From: an uncultured Clostridia bacterium
Lineage (GTDB): Bacteria; Bacillota; Clostridia; Christensenellales; UBA1750
DNA length: 35,349 nt
Direction of reading: 5' to 3'
Assembly (NCBI GenBank): GCA_947625765.1
Contig: CANQPP010000021.1
Coordinates: forward strand, 1 to 35,349
Every line of letters starts with the position of its first letter. Positions within the stretch are counted from its first letter, which is position 1. The translations under genes and the position numbers were made by a program. This document shows positions 24,439-32,440 of this stretch, one piece after another. The notes under the pieces were generated by a model. It did not search any database. It was not told the origin of the DNA and saw only the letters and a program-made list of their open reading frames with translations.

Positions 24439-24497
24439 CCTTGAACCGGGAAAAACGCAAAATCCAACACAACAAAGAGAGGAAGTGCCCAAACGTT

Positions 24498-25262
24498 ATG
24501 CGCAAGCCCATCATTGCCGGCAACTGGAAGATGAACCTCACCCCCGCCGAGGGTGAGAGCCTGGTCAAGGCCCTGATCGAAAAGGTCAAGGACGCCGCCT
24601 GCGACGTGGTCGTCTGCGTGCCCTTCGTGGACATCGCCCCCGTGGCCGCCGCCGCATGCGGCACCAACATCCACGTGGGCGCCCAGAACCTGCACTTTAA
24701 GCCCAGCGGAGCCTACACCGGCGAGATCAGCGCCGCCATGCTCAAGAGCGTGGGCGCGGAATACGTCATCATCGGCCACTCCGAGCGCAGGCAGTATTTC
24801 GCCGAGACCGACGAGACGGTGAACCTCAAGGTGCACTGCGCGCTGGAGAACGATCTCAAGCCCATCGTGTGCGTGGGCGAGAGCCTGGAGCAGCGGGACG
24901 CGGGCGAGACGGACGGCCTTGTCTCCATGCAGACCCGCAAGGCGCTGGAAGGCCTGAGCGCCGAGGAAGCGCTGAAGGTGGTCATCGCCTATGAGCCCAT
25001 CTGGGCCATCGGCACCGGCCGCACCGCCACCAACGAGCAGGCCGACGAGACCATCGGCGTCATCCGCGCCGCCGTTGCCGGTCTGTACGGCGAGGAGACC
25101 GCCCAGAAGATGCGCATCCAGTACGGCGGCAGCATGAACGCCAAGAACTGCGAGGGCCTGATGGCCATGCCCGAGATCGACGGCGGCCTGATCGGCGGCG
25201 CCTCCCTGAAGGCCGAGGACTTCTCCATCATCGTCAAGGCGGCCAGCGACACCGTCCGCTGA
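24498..25262 (+). CDS. tpiA: Triosephosphate isomerase
   Basis: 254 residues from the ATG at 24498 (MRKPIIAGNWKMNL). Catalytic Lys is in AGNWKMN, catalytic His in IIGHSERRQYF, and catalytic Glu in VIAYEPIWAIGTG, which opens the flexible loop; the phosphate site is IQYGGSMNAKN and GGLIGGASLK. It interconverts dihydroxyacetone phosphate and glyceraldehyde 3-phosphate. A longer frame to 24441 is not typical of the family. AGAGGAAG lies upstream. Confidence 0.98.
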   Translation: MRKPIIAGNWKMNLTPAEGESLVKALIEKVKDAACDVVVCVPFVDIAPVAAAACGTNIHVGAQNLHFKPSGAYTGEISAAMLKSVGAEYVIIGHSERRQYFAETDETVNLKVHCALENDLKPIVCVGESLEQRDAGETDGLVSMQTRKALEGLSAEEALKVVIAYEPIWAIGTGRTATNEQADETIGVIRAAVAGLYGEETAQKMRIQYGGSMNAKNCEGLMAMPEIDGGLIGGASLKAEDFSIIVKAASDTVR

Positions 25263-25303
25263 CGCCCCTATCCCACAGAAAAACAGAAAGGTCGAGACCT
25301 CTT

Positions 25304-26845
25304 ATGGACAAAAAGACCATGACCGCCCTGATCGTCATGGACGGCTTCGGCATCCGCAAGTGCGCCGAGGGCAACGCCATTTTGGCCGCCGGTACCCCGC
25401 ATCTGGATGCCCTCAAGGAAAAATATCCCCACACCATCATCGGCGCGTCCGGCCTGGACGTGGGCCTGCCCGACGGGCAGATGGGCAACTCCGAGGTTGG
25501 GCACTTGAACATCGGCGCGGGCCGCATCGTCTACCAGGAGCTGACTCGCATCACCAAGTCCATCCAGGACGGCGACTTCTTCGAGAACCCCGCCTTCCTG
25601 GCGGCGGTGGAGCACGCCAAGAAGAACGGCGGCAAGCTGCACCTGATGGGCCTGCTCTCCGACGGCGGCGTGCACAGCCACATCACCCACCTCTTCGCCC
25701 TGATCGACTTCGCCAAGAAGCAGGGGCTCAAGAACGTGTACGTCCACTGCCTGATGGACGGCCGCGACACCCCGCCCACCTCCGGCGTGGAGTACGTGCG
25801 CCAGCTGCTGGACCACATGAAGGAAGTCAACTTCGGCTCTATCGCCACCATCTCCGGCCGCTATTATGCCATGGACCGCGACAAGCGCTGGGACCGCGTG
25901 CAGAAGGCCTACCACGCCATTTCCCTGGGCGAGGGCGTCCAGGCCGACTGCCCGGTGAAGGCCATGGAGGATTCCTACGCCGCGGGCGTCACCGACGAGT
26001 TCATCGTCCCCACGGTGCTTATGAAGGACGGCAGGCCCGTCGCCACCGTGGAGCCGGGCGACGGCTTCATCTTCTTCAACTTCCGCCCCGACCGCACCCG
26101 CGAGCTGACCCGCGCCTTCATCGAGCCGGACTTCGCCGAGTTCGACCGCGGCTGCGCCTACAAGCCCATCTACTTCGTGGGCATGACCCGCTACGACGAC
26201 AGCTTCACCAACTTGGACACCGCCTTTAAGCCCGTCACCCTCACCAACACCATGGGCGAGTACCTGTCCTCTTTGGGTCTCACCCAGCTGCGCATCGCGG
26301 AGACCGAGAAGTACGCCCACGTGACCTTCTTCTTCAACGGCGGCGTGGAGGCTCCCAACCCCGGCGAGGACCGCACGCTGATCCCCTCCCCGAAGGTGGC
26401 CACCTACGATCTCAAGCCCGAGATGAGCGCCTATGAGGTCACCGACGCCGTGGTGGAAGCCGTGCATTCCGGCAAGTACGACGTGATGATCCTCAACTTC
26501 GCCAACTGCGACATGGTGGGCCACACCGGCGTGATGGAGGCCGCCATGCAGGCGGTGACCACCGTGGACATCTGCGTGGGCCGCGTGGTGGACGCCATTC
26601 TGGAAGAGGGCGGCCGCGCTCTGATCACCGCCGACCATGGCAACGCGGACATGATGATCGACCCCGAGACCCACGAGCCTTTCACCGCCCACACCACCAA
26701 CAAGGTGCCCCTCATCCTGGTGGACGAGGACAAGAAGGGCGCTACCCTGCAGGATGGCGGCCGCCTGGCCGACCTGGCACCGACCATGCTCAAGCTCATG
26801 GGCATCCCCCAGCCCGCCGAAATGACCGGCCGGAGCCTGGTGTAA
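25304..26845 (+). CDS. gpmI: 2,3-bisphosphoglycerate-independent phosphoglycerate mutase
   Basis: 513 residues, full length. It has the alkaline phosphatase-like metalloenzyme core with the catalytic Ser in GNSEVGHLNIGAGR. The first metal Asp is in VMDGFGIR, and later ligands are in ADHGNADMM and FTAHTTNKVPL. An inserted phosphotransferase domain contains HCLMDGRDTPPTSG and ISGRYYAMDRDKRWDR. It interconverts 3- and 2-phosphoglycerate using Mn2+. It is Mn/pH-dependent in spore formers, where it helps keep 3-phosphoglycerate stored in spores. AAAGG precedes the ATG. Confidence 0.98.
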   Translation: MDKKTMTALIVMDGFGIRKCAEGNAILAAGTPHLDALKEKYPHTIIGASGLDVGLPDGQMGNSEVGHLNIGAGRIVYQELTRITKSIQDGDFFENPAFLAAVEHAKKNGGKLHLMGLLSDGGVHSHITHLFALIDFAKKQGLKNVYVHCLMDGRDTPPTSGVEYVRQLLDHMKEVNFGSIATISGRYYAMDRDKRWDRVQKAYHAISLGEGVQADCPVKAMEDSYAAGVTDEFIVPTVLMKDGRPVATVEPGDGFIFFNFRPDRTRELTRAFIEPDFAEFDRGCAYKPIYFVGMTRYDDSFTNLDTAFKPVTLTNTMGEYLSSLGLTQLRIAETEKYAHVTFFFNGGVEAPNPGEDRTLIPSPKVATYDLKPEMSAYEVTDAVVEAVHSGKYDVMILNFANCDMVGHTGVMEAAMQAVTTVDICVGRVVDAILEEGGRALITADHGNADMMIDPETHEPFTAHTTNKVPLILVDEDKKGATLQDGGRLADLAPTMLKLMGIPQPAEMTGRSLV

Positions 26846-26866
26846 GCCCTTATACCCAACACACAA

Positions 26867-26900
26867 GGCGGCGTCCTCCCGGCCACGGGCGGCCGCCGCC
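26867..26900 (+). terminator. Possible terminator after gpmI
   Basis: A 7-bp outer stem GGCGGCG / CGCCGCC with a structured 20-nt loop, followed by CTCGTTT. The T tract is poor. Confidence 0.4.
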
Positions 26901-26923
26901 CTCGTTTATCCGAAAAAAACAGG

Positions 26924-26946
26924 CGCGCTTGTCGATCATAAGCGCG
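26924..26946. promoter_or_regulatory. Dyad upstream of the TIM-barrel isomerase gene
   Basis: CGCGCTT-N9-AAGCGCG, 7-bp perfect arms, ending 25 bp before the ATG at 26971. It could be an operator or a leader hairpin; no promoter hexamers are evident nearby. Confidence 0.4.
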
Positions 26947-26970
26947 TCCTTTCAAGGGGGTCACGAAGCT

Positions 26971-27786
26971 ATGAAACTTTCCTTTACCACGCTGGGCTGT
27001 CCAAAGTGGAGCTTCGAGCAGGCGGTGAAAAACGCCCGCGCCATGGGTTTTGTCGGCATCGAGCTGCGCGGCGTGCTAGACGAGATGCGCATGGAGCGCA
27101 TCCCCGCCTTCATGCCCGGCCGCCAGCAGGACACGCTGCGCTTCCTGCGGGGCGAGGGCGTCTCCCTCTGCGGCTTCGGCGCGTCGGCCCATCTGGACCG
27201 GGCGGAGGCCCTGCCCGAGGCGCTGGAGGAAGTGCGCGCGGCCATCGACCTGTGCGCCGCCCTGGGCATCCCCATGGTGCGCGTGTTCGGCGACCGGCTG
27301 CAGGAGGGCGTGCCGGAAAAACAGACCATCGAGCAGGTGGCCTATGGACTTTCCCGCCTCTGCGAGTACGCGGAGGGTTCGGCCGTGAACGTGCTTTTGG
27401 AGGTGCACGGCCAGTTCAACACCGTGGAGCGGCTGCTGCCCGTGTGCCGGGCCCAGACCAGCGAGCGCTTCGGCCTCATCTGGGACGTGGCCCACAGCGA
27501 CCGCGCGGTCCGCGACGACTTCCTGCCCTTCTACGAGGCCCTAAAGCCCTGGATCCGGCACATGCACATCAAGGACCACTTGAGGACGAAGGACGGCGAC
27601 CTGCTCTGCCTGGTCGGGCAGGGCGACATACCGCTTGAGCGCATACTGGACGCCCTTTCCGCGGACGGCTACGACGGCTGGCTCTCCTTCGAGTGGGAGA
27701 AGCGCTGGCACCCGGAGCTGCCCGAGCCCGAGGAAGCCTTCCCCGCCTACGTGGAATGGATGCGCGCCTGGGAGGCGCGACGCTAG
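26971..27786 (+). CDS. Sugar phosphate isomerase/epimerase family protein (TIM barrel)
   Basis: 271 residues from the ATG at 26971, with AAGGGGG about 10 nt upstream. It has the AP endonuclease 2-like TIM barrel fold: LGCPKWSFEQAVKNARAMGFVGIELR, LLEVHGQFN with a probable metal Glu, IWDVAHSDR (Asp and His), HMHIKDHL and the C-terminal FEWEK (Glu). Members isomerise or epimerise sugars such as xylose, hydroxypyruvate or inosose derivatives; the substrate is not assignable. Its TAG overlaps the stop of the converging UPF0489 gene. Confidence 0.85.
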   Translation: MKLSFTTLGCPKWSFEQAVKNARAMGFVGIELRGVLDEMRMERIPAFMPGRQQDTLRFLRGEGVSLCGFGASAHLDRAEALPEALEEVRAAIDLCAALGIPMVRVFGDRLQEGVPEKQTIEQVAYGLSRLCEYAEGSAVNVLLEVHGQFNTVERLLPVCRAQTSERFGLIWDVAHSDRAVRDDFLPFYEALKPWIRHMHIKDHLRTKDGDLLCLVGQGDIPLERILDALSADGYDGWLSFEWEKRWHPELPEPEEAFPAYVEWMRAWEARR

Positions 27787-28490
27787 ATCGGGCGCAGGTA
27801 CTCCGCGACGATATCCAGAAGGCCGTCCGCGCAGGCGGGCAGGTAGCGGGGCGAGTGGGCCACGACCACGTAGTCGAAGCGCATGGGCAGCTCGATGGGC
27901 TGCCAGCCGTTCAGGCGCGCAAAGGGGATGTCCGGCTCGGGGCCGTTGCGCCTCTCCAGCATGCGGGACAGGGCGGAGGATAAATGCAGCGCGTTTCCCC
28001 GGTCGATCTCTCTTGGCACGTCCATCTGGGAATCCGGGCTGTGCAGGCAGAGCAGCCTGTCCACCCAGCGGAAGGCCAGGGCGAACAGCAGGTAGTTGGC
28101 CTCGTCCAGCCGCAGGTCCCGCTGGTAGCTTTCCAGCGCGACGCGGGCCCCGGGCAGGCGCGCCAGCACCTGCTCCAGCACGAAGGCGGGGCCGGGGCGG
28201 CCGATCCCTAGGTCCGAGTGGGCGTCCACGTGCACGACGGAGAAGGGGGCCCGCAGCCTGCCCTGCTCCAGCAGCTCCCGCCAGAGCCACAGAGCGCCGT
28301 CGTGGGTCTCCACCAGGCGGCCGGGCGTGGGGGCCTCCCGCTTGAGACCCAATGTCCCCTGCAGAAAAGCGCGGAAGCGCGTCTCCTCCCAGGCCGCGTC
28401 CGCCGGGGCCTCCGGCCGCTGCCCGAGGGGCGCGGGGCCGTACAGCCCCCGCACGAAGAAGTCCAGATCCAGGTCCAGCACCCACGCCAT
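27783..28490 (-). CDS. UPF0489 family protein (arginase-like fold)
   Basis: 235 residues, start ATG at 28490 with GGGGGAAG 7 nt upstream. Conserved points are VLDLDLDFFV at the N-terminus, ETHDGALWLWRELLEQG and SVVHVDAHSDLGIG. The LDLDxDFF and HVDAHSD motifs resemble metal-binding loops of the arginase/deacetylase fold, as described for UPF0489. The biochemical role is unknown. Its stop overlaps the stop of the opposing sugar isomerase gene. Upstream on its own strand is the repeat array, with no clear promoter. Confidence 0.75.
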   Translation of the reverse strand: MAWVLDLDLDFFVRGLYGPAPLGQRPEAPADAAWEETRFRAFLQGTLGLKREAPTPGRLVETHDGALWLWRELLEQGRLRAPFSVVHVDAHSDLGIGRPGPAFVLEQVLARLPGARVALESYQRDLRLDEANYLLFALAFRWVDRLLCLHSPDSQMDVPREIDRGNALHLSSALSRMLERRNGPEPDIPFARLNGWQPIELPMRFDYVVVAHSPRYLPACADGLLDIVAEYLRPI

Positions 28491-28531
28491 CCCGCATCTT
28501 CCCCCATTTCCTCTAAATCAAAGCCTATTAT

Positions 28532-28945
28532 GGCCTTTTCGCTATATTTCCTTAGGAACCGCCGGAAAGCCCGCGCTTTGCGGGCAACTTTCAGAAAAGC
28601 CCGGCACCTGATGTTCTCTGAAGGAAACGCCGAAGTCTGCCCATTTTTCGGAAAGGCCCGGCGCGTGCCCTTCTCCGAAAGGAACGCTTAAGACCCGCTC
28701 GCCGCTCCCTTTCGTCCGTTTCCATTCTGAAGATCCGTCAAGGCTTTCGCCCTGCATTTCCCCGGAACCGCCGGAGTCTGCCCATTTTCGGAAAGGCCCG
28801 GCGCGCGGGTGTTCTCCGAAAGGCACGCCAAAAGCCGCCCATTTTTCGGAAAGGCCCGGCGCCCGGATATTCTCTGAAAGGAACGCCGAAAACCGCCTAA
28901 TTTTCCGAAAAAACCCGGCGCGTGCCCTTCTCCGAAAAAGAACAC
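28532..28945. repeat. Degenerate tandem repeat array, 57-59 bp period, five recognisable units
   Basis: The 530 bp between the UPF0489 start and the enolase-superfamily stop hold this array. The core CGGAAAGGCCCGGCG or a close variant begins at about 28592, 28649, 28789, 28847 and 28906, spacings 57, 140, 58 and 59. Each unit holds a dyad TTTCGGA...TCCGAAA with inner AAGG/CCTT arms, so each can fold into a hairpin. A wider similarity (GGAACCGCCGGA at 28555-28566 and 28764-28775) shows a 209-bp higher-order duplication. The period is not a multiple of three and the units are diverged, so this is not coding and not CRISPR. Confidence 0.8.
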
Positions 28946-28959
28946 ATCCGTCCACGTTT

Positions 28960-28993
28960 AAGGGACGCCGCGACAAAAGCCGCGGCGTCCCTT
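28960..28993 (-). terminator. Terminator of the enolase-superfamily gene (possibly bidirectional)
   Basis: A perfect 13-bp stem, AAGGGACGCCGCG (28960-28972) with CGCGGCGTCCCTT (28981-28993), 8-nt loop. A T run follows on the plus side; on the minus side only TTAAAC follows, so its orientation is uncertain. It lies 28 bp after the minus-strand stop. Confidence 0.65.
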
Positions 28994-29020
28994 TTGCTTC
29001 CCTTTGCCTCTTTTTCAGGC

Positions 29021-30244
29021 TCAGCGGAAGAAGTCCTTGTCCTCGGGGCGCAGGTACTTCTCGGCCTTGTTCACGTTGAACTCCACGCCGATGCCGGGCC
29101 TGTCCCAAACGGTCACGTGGCCGTCCTTGAAGAAGCCGTCCGGCAGGCCTTCCACGATGTCGTACCACCACTCGGGGTGGCCCTCCGGGTACTCGTAGGC
29201 GATGTAGTTCTGGGGCATGGTGCAGGACACCTGGGTCAGGGCCGCCATGCCGAACACGCCGTCGAACACGCCGTGGGGCGCCATCATGATGCCGTGCAGG
29301 TTGGCGTACTCCGCGATCCATTTGAGCTCCGCGATGCCGCCCACGTCCGCCGGGTCGGGGCCGATCACGTTGACCGCCTGGGTCTCGATCAGCTCCCGGT
29401 AGTTCTGCCGCAGGTACACCTGCTCGCCGGTGTGAATGTTGGTGATGGTGTTGTTGGTGATGTCCCTGTACACCTGGGCCAGGGAATAGGGGGTGTAATC
29501 GCCGGTGACCAGATCCTCCAGCCACATGACGTTGCAGTCCTCCACGCCCTTGGCGAACTTGAGGGCGTCCATGGCGGTGAGGCCCGGGCCGCAGTCGAAG
29601 GCGATGCCCACCTTGTCGCCCACCACTTCCTTGATGGTGTGCACGTAGTCGATCAGGTAGTTGAGGCCCTTATCGGTCAGCATGCTGCCGTTGGCGTTCT
29701 CCATGTACTGCACCGGCGGCTGCACGGGGTAGGAGTTGTAGGCAAAGCCCTCCTCCTCGGCCAGGCGGCGGAACTCAGGGGTGTGGAAGGCCGTGGGGGT
29801 CTTTACGATGGTAAAGCCCGCCATCTCGTTTAGGGCCAGAATGTTCTCGCCGCGCTCCTTAGCGTTCTTCGCCTGCGGGTAGGGCAGCTTCTCCGGGGAG
29901 TACAGCGTGCAGTAGACGCGCACCTTGTCGCGCACCTTGCCGCCTAAGAGCTTATAGACGGGCACGCCCGCCTCCTTGCCGGCGATGTCCCACAGGGCCA
30001 TCTCTATGGAGCTGACCACCTTGCCCCAGGGCTTGAAGGCCCCCAGGCGGCGGATGCGGCGCATGACGCCCTCCACGTTCGTGGGGTCACAGCCCACGAT
30101 CATATCCCGGTAGTAGGGAACGGTGGTGTTCACAAACTCCTTGTGCTCCTCCACCTGGGCGTAGCCGTCGATGCCCTTGTCCGTGACCACGCGCAGGCAG
30201 ACGTTGGTGCCGATGACGGCGCTCTTAAGGTCCGTGATCTTCAT
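29021..30244 (-). CDS. Enolase superfamily enzyme (mandelate racemase/sugar-acid dehydratase type)
   Basis: 407 residues, ATG at 30244 after AGGAG. The N-terminal capping domain is followed by a TIM barrel. Metal ligand candidates are Asp in IAFDCGPG, Glu in VMWLEDLVTGDYTP and Glu in NIHTGEQVYLR. A barrel His is in MMAPHGVFDGV. SSIEMALWDIAGKEAGVPVYKLLGG is the family signature. These enzymes abstract a proton next to a carboxylate and mostly dehydrate or racemise sugar acids, as in mannonate or galactonate dehydratase. The substrate is unknown. It shares a minus-strand run with uppP and a Gfo/Idh dehydrogenase. Confidence 0.9.
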   Translation of the reverse strand: MKITDLKSAVIGTNVCLRVVTDKGIDGYAQVEEHKEFVNTTVPYYRDMIVGCDPTNVEGVMRRIRRLGAFKPWGKVVSSIEMALWDIAGKEAGVPVYKLLGGKVRDKVRVYCTLYSPEKLPYPQAKNAKERGENILALNEMAGFTIVKTPTAFHTPEFRRLAEEEGFAYNSYPVQPPVQYMENANGSMLTDKGLNYLIDYVHTIKEVVGDKVGIAFDCGPGLTAMDALKFAKGVEDCNVMWLEDLVTGDYTPYSLAQVYRDITNNTITNIHTGEQVYLRQNYRELIETQAVNVIGPDPADVGGIAELKWIAEYANLHGIMMAPHGVFDGVFGMAALTQVSCTMPQNYIAYEYPEGHPEWWYDIVEGLPDGFFKDGHVTVWDRPGIGVEFNVNKAEKYLRPEDKDFFR

Positions 30245-30288
30245 TTCTTCTTGCCCACTCCTTTTGTTCTGTGTCGTTTATTTTTCCA

Positions 30289-30351
30289 GCGGGCATTCAT
30301 GCCCGCCTATGGACAAACATAGCTGCATCGCGCCGCCCTGTCAGCGGCGCG
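30289..30351. other. Two tandem hairpins between uppP and the enolase-superfamily gene
   Basis: GCGGGCA-TTCA-TGCCCGC (30289-30306) and CGCGCCGC-N7-GCGGCGCG (30329-30351). Neither has a T tract on either side, so they look like mRNA stabilisers or processing elements rather than terminators. Confidence 0.5.
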
Positions 30352-30364
30352 GCCCCGGCCTTCC

Positions 30365-31138
30365 TTAGAAGAACACGTGGGTGGCCCACTGGTCCAGGCA
30401 CACCAAAGCGCCAAGGAGCAGCGTGTACACCGCAAAGCCCGCCAGGTTCGCCTTTTTGACCAGATAGAGCATGAACTTGATGGCGAACAGGGAGGAGAGC
30501 GCCGCGGCGATGGTCCCCACGAGCACGGGAACGACGGGCAGGGACGCGGCCTGCCCCGCGAACACGTCCTTGAGCTGCAGGACCACGGAGCCCAAGATCG
30601 CGGGGATGGACATGAGGAAGGAGAACTTGGCCGCCTGCTCCCGGTCGATGCCCCGGAACAGACCGCCGGAGATGGTGGAGCCGGAGCGGGAAAGGCCCGG
30701 CAGTATGGCGCAGGCCTGGAACAGGCCCATCACCAGCGCGTCCAGGTAGCCAAGCTCCTTACGCTCCCCCTGCCGTTTGCCGGAGATGAACAGCACCAGC
30801 GAGGTGAGCAGGAAGCCGATGCCTAAGAATTTTCCCGTGAAGGCCGTCTCGAAGAAGTCGCCCAGCAGCAAGGTCGCCACCACCGCCGGGATCGTGGCCA
30901 CGACCAGCAGGTACACCGGCTTGGACAGGGGCTTCTTGATCATGGCCCAGATGTCCTTCCAGAAGACCACCAGGATGGCGGCCAGCGTGCCCACGTGCAG
31001 GAGCGTATCCAACAGGATGCCCGGCTCGTCGATGCCGAAGATCCTTTGCAGCAGCACCAGGTGGCCCGAGGAGCTCACGGGCAGAAATTCGGTCAGCCCC
31101 TGCACGAGGCCCAGGAGCAGCGCCTGCCAAGTCGTCAT
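30365..31138 (-). CDS. uppP: Undecaprenyl-diphosphatase (UppP/BacA)
   Basis: 257 residues with about eight transmembrane segments. Family motifs are intact: LGLVQGLTEFLPVSSSGHLVL near the N-terminus, with the catalytic Glu and the Ser-rich loop, and ILPGLSRSGSTISGGLFRGIDREQAAKFSFLMSIPAI with the Arg. It dephosphorylates undecaprenyl diphosphate at the outer face of the membrane to recycle the lipid carrier for peptidoglycan and other polymers, and confers bacitracin tolerance. AGGAGG precedes the ATG by 10 nt. It follows the Gfo/Idh gene by 49 bp on the same strand. Confidence 0.97.
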   Translation of the reverse strand: MTTWQALLLGLVQGLTEFLPVSSSGHLVLLQRIFGIDEPGILLDTLLHVGTLAAILVVFWKDIWAMIKKPLSKPVYLLVVATIPAVVATLLLGDFFETAFTGKFLGIGFLLTSLVLFISGKRQGERKELGYLDALVMGLFQACAILPGLSRSGSTISGGLFRGIDREQAAKFSFLMSIPAILGSVVLQLKDVFAGQAASLPVVPVLVGTIAAALSSLFAIKFMLYLVKKANLAGFAVYTLLLGALVCLDQWATHVFF

Positions 31139-31187
31139 ATCGCAGTTTCCTCCTACACTTTCAATGCAGATTTTTTCTAACGAGGTC

Positions 31188-32159
31188 TTAGAACGCGGGA
31201 CTTTCCTCCGCGGCCTTCAGGATGCGCCGGATGATGCGCGCGCTGCGCACGGACTCCCGCACGTCATAGGGCAGCTTTCCGCCGTTTTGCACGCAGTCCG
31301 AGAAGGATTCGACCTCCATGGTGTAGCGGTGGCAGGCGGGCACGGGGACCTTCTCCTCCCTGCCGCCCGCGCGCAGCACGATGGGCGCGTCGGAGTCGCC
31401 GAAGGCGTCCGTGAGGATGAGGCTGCCCTTCGTCCCGTTGATCTCCGCCAGCAGCGCGCACTGGCCGTTGAAGCCGCAACTGAGGGTGCACAGGGCGCCG
31501 CTTTCGTAGCGCAGCACGGCGGAGAGTGCGTTGTCCACGCCCTGGAAGTCCAGCTTCTCCGCGCGGACGCTGACGGGCTCTGCATCCAGCAGCATGCCGA
31601 TCAGGTTGACCGGGTAGCAGCCCACGTCCCAGAGGCTGCCGCCGCCCAGTGCGGCGTTCACCCGGATGTCCCCGCTGTCGTTTAGGACGAAGCGGTGGGA
31701 GGCGTAGATGGAGCGGATCTCGCCGATGGCGCCGTCTTTGACCAGTTCCTGCAGCTTCATGGCGCGGTTGGCGAAGCGGTACATGAAGGCCTCGCCCAGC
31801 AGGACGCCCTTTTCCTCCGCCGCCGCGATCATCTCCTCGCAGTCCTCGGGCGTCAGCGCCAGCGGCTTTTCGCAGAGCACGTGCTTGCCGGCCGCGATGG
31901 CCTTGATCGTCCATTCCTTGTGCAGGGCGTTGGGCAGGGGGATGTAGACGGCCTCCACATCTTCGTCCCGGAGCAGCGCCTCGTAGGTATCGTAGGCCCT
32001 CTCGAAGCCGAACTTCCGGACCGCCGCGTCCAGCTTTTCCCGGCTGCGCGAGGCCACGGCAAAGGGGGCGGCGTTCTGCGCCTCCACGATGGCGGGGATG
32101 ACTTGGTTGCGGGCGATCCCGGCGTAGCCTAAAACGCCCCAGCGAACGGGTCTGGTCAT
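31188..32159 (-). CDS. Gfo/Idh/MocA family NAD(P)-dependent oxidoreductase
   Basis: 323 residues, ATG at 32159 after AGGAGGGA. The N-terminal Rossmann fold reads RWGVLGYAGIARNQVIPAI (Gly-x-Ala-Gly in place of the commoner Gly-x-Gly-Gly). The EKP motif with the catalytic Lys is in VLCEKPLALTPEDCEEM, and the second-domain signature is GGSLWDVGCYPVNLIGMLL, close to dihydrodiol/D-xylose dehydrogenase types. It oxidises or reduces a sugar or cyclitol hydroxyl using NAD(P). The substrate is unknown. It is the first gene of a minus-strand run behind a promoter with an operator-like dyad. Confidence 0.93.
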   Translation of the reverse strand: MTRPVRWGVLGYAGIARNQVIPAIVEAQNAAPFAVASRSREKLDAAVRKFGFERAYDTYEALLRDEDVEAVYIPLPNALHKEWTIKAIAAGKHVLCEKPLALTPEDCEEMIAAAEEKGVLLGEAFMYRFANRAMKLQELVKDGAIGEIRSIYASHRFVLNDSGDIRVNAALGGGSLWDVGCYPVNLIGMLLDAEPVSVRAEKLDFQGVDNALSAVLRYESGALCTLSCGFNGQCALLAEINGTKGSLILTDAFGDSDAPIVLRAGGREEKVPVPACHRYTMEVESFSDCVQNGGKLPYDVRESVRSARIIRRILKAAEESPAF

Positions 32160-32222
32160 GGCGAGTCCCTCCTAGATCTTTATGTCGCATATGTTTTTTA
32201 TTGCGGCGCGCTTTGCCCCGCC

Positions 32223-32244
32223 TATACGCCGCAAACGTCGTATA
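32223..32244. promoter_or_regulatory. 22-bp operator-like dyad at the Gfo/Idh transcription start
   Basis: TATACG-N10-CGTATA, nearly fully symmetric (inner CG steps also match, one mismatched pair). It covers the expected start site, about 4 bp after the -10. This position is ideal for a repressor. Confidence 0.6.
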
Positions 32245-32247
32245 AAG

Positions 32248-32276
32248 AGTGTATCACGCCCCGGCGTTCTTTGCAA
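32248..32276 (-). promoter_or_regulatory. Promoter of the Gfo/Idh-uppP run
   Basis: Minus strand TTGCAA (32276-32271), 17-bp spacer, TACACT (32253-32248), with a TG one base before the -10. Confidence 0.7.
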
Positions 32277-32324
32277 GCGGGCTTTCGGGCCGTGTGGAGA
32301 GGGAACTTTCCGCGTATTTCGGTA

Positions 32325-32354
32325 TTGTGGAACCGGCCCCGGCTATGATACAAT
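32325..32354 (+). promoter_or_regulatory. Promoter of ychF
   Basis: TTGTGG (32325-32330), 18-bp spacer, TACAAT (32349-32354), with an extended TGA before the -10. Confidence 0.65.
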
Positions 32355-32368
32355 CAGGGGGAAGAAAA

Positions 32369-32385
32369 GGGGCTTTCAAAGCCCC
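32369..32385 (+). other. Leader hairpin ahead of ychF
   Basis: GGGGCTT-TCA-AAGCCCC, 7-bp perfect stem, just inside the predicted ychF transcript, with no T tract. Role unknown. Confidence 0.4.
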
Positions 32386-32440
32386 GGCGCGGCTTATGTC
32401 CCGCGCTCGTTAAAGAGAACAAAAGGAGATGCCAAAGCCA

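Noticed and set aside
25268-26866. A 532-codon open frame on the minus strand across gpmI
   Set aside because: It mirrors gpmI. Its product is rich in His, Val, Gly and Ala with no recognisable domain, as expected from the antisense of GC-ending codons. The plus-strand gene has every catalytic motif.
28532-28945. CRISPR array
   Set aside because: Units are diverged, adjacent units are similar along their whole length rather than having identical repeats with unique spacers, and no cas genes are nearby.
28542-29525. A 327-codon minus-strand frame through the repeat array, giving repeated APGLSEKWADF-like peptide
   Set aside because: The repeat spacings (57, 58, 59) do not keep a reading frame, the frame overlaps the enolase-superfamily gene, and there is no start signal. 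The peptide periodicity is a by-product of the DNA repeat.
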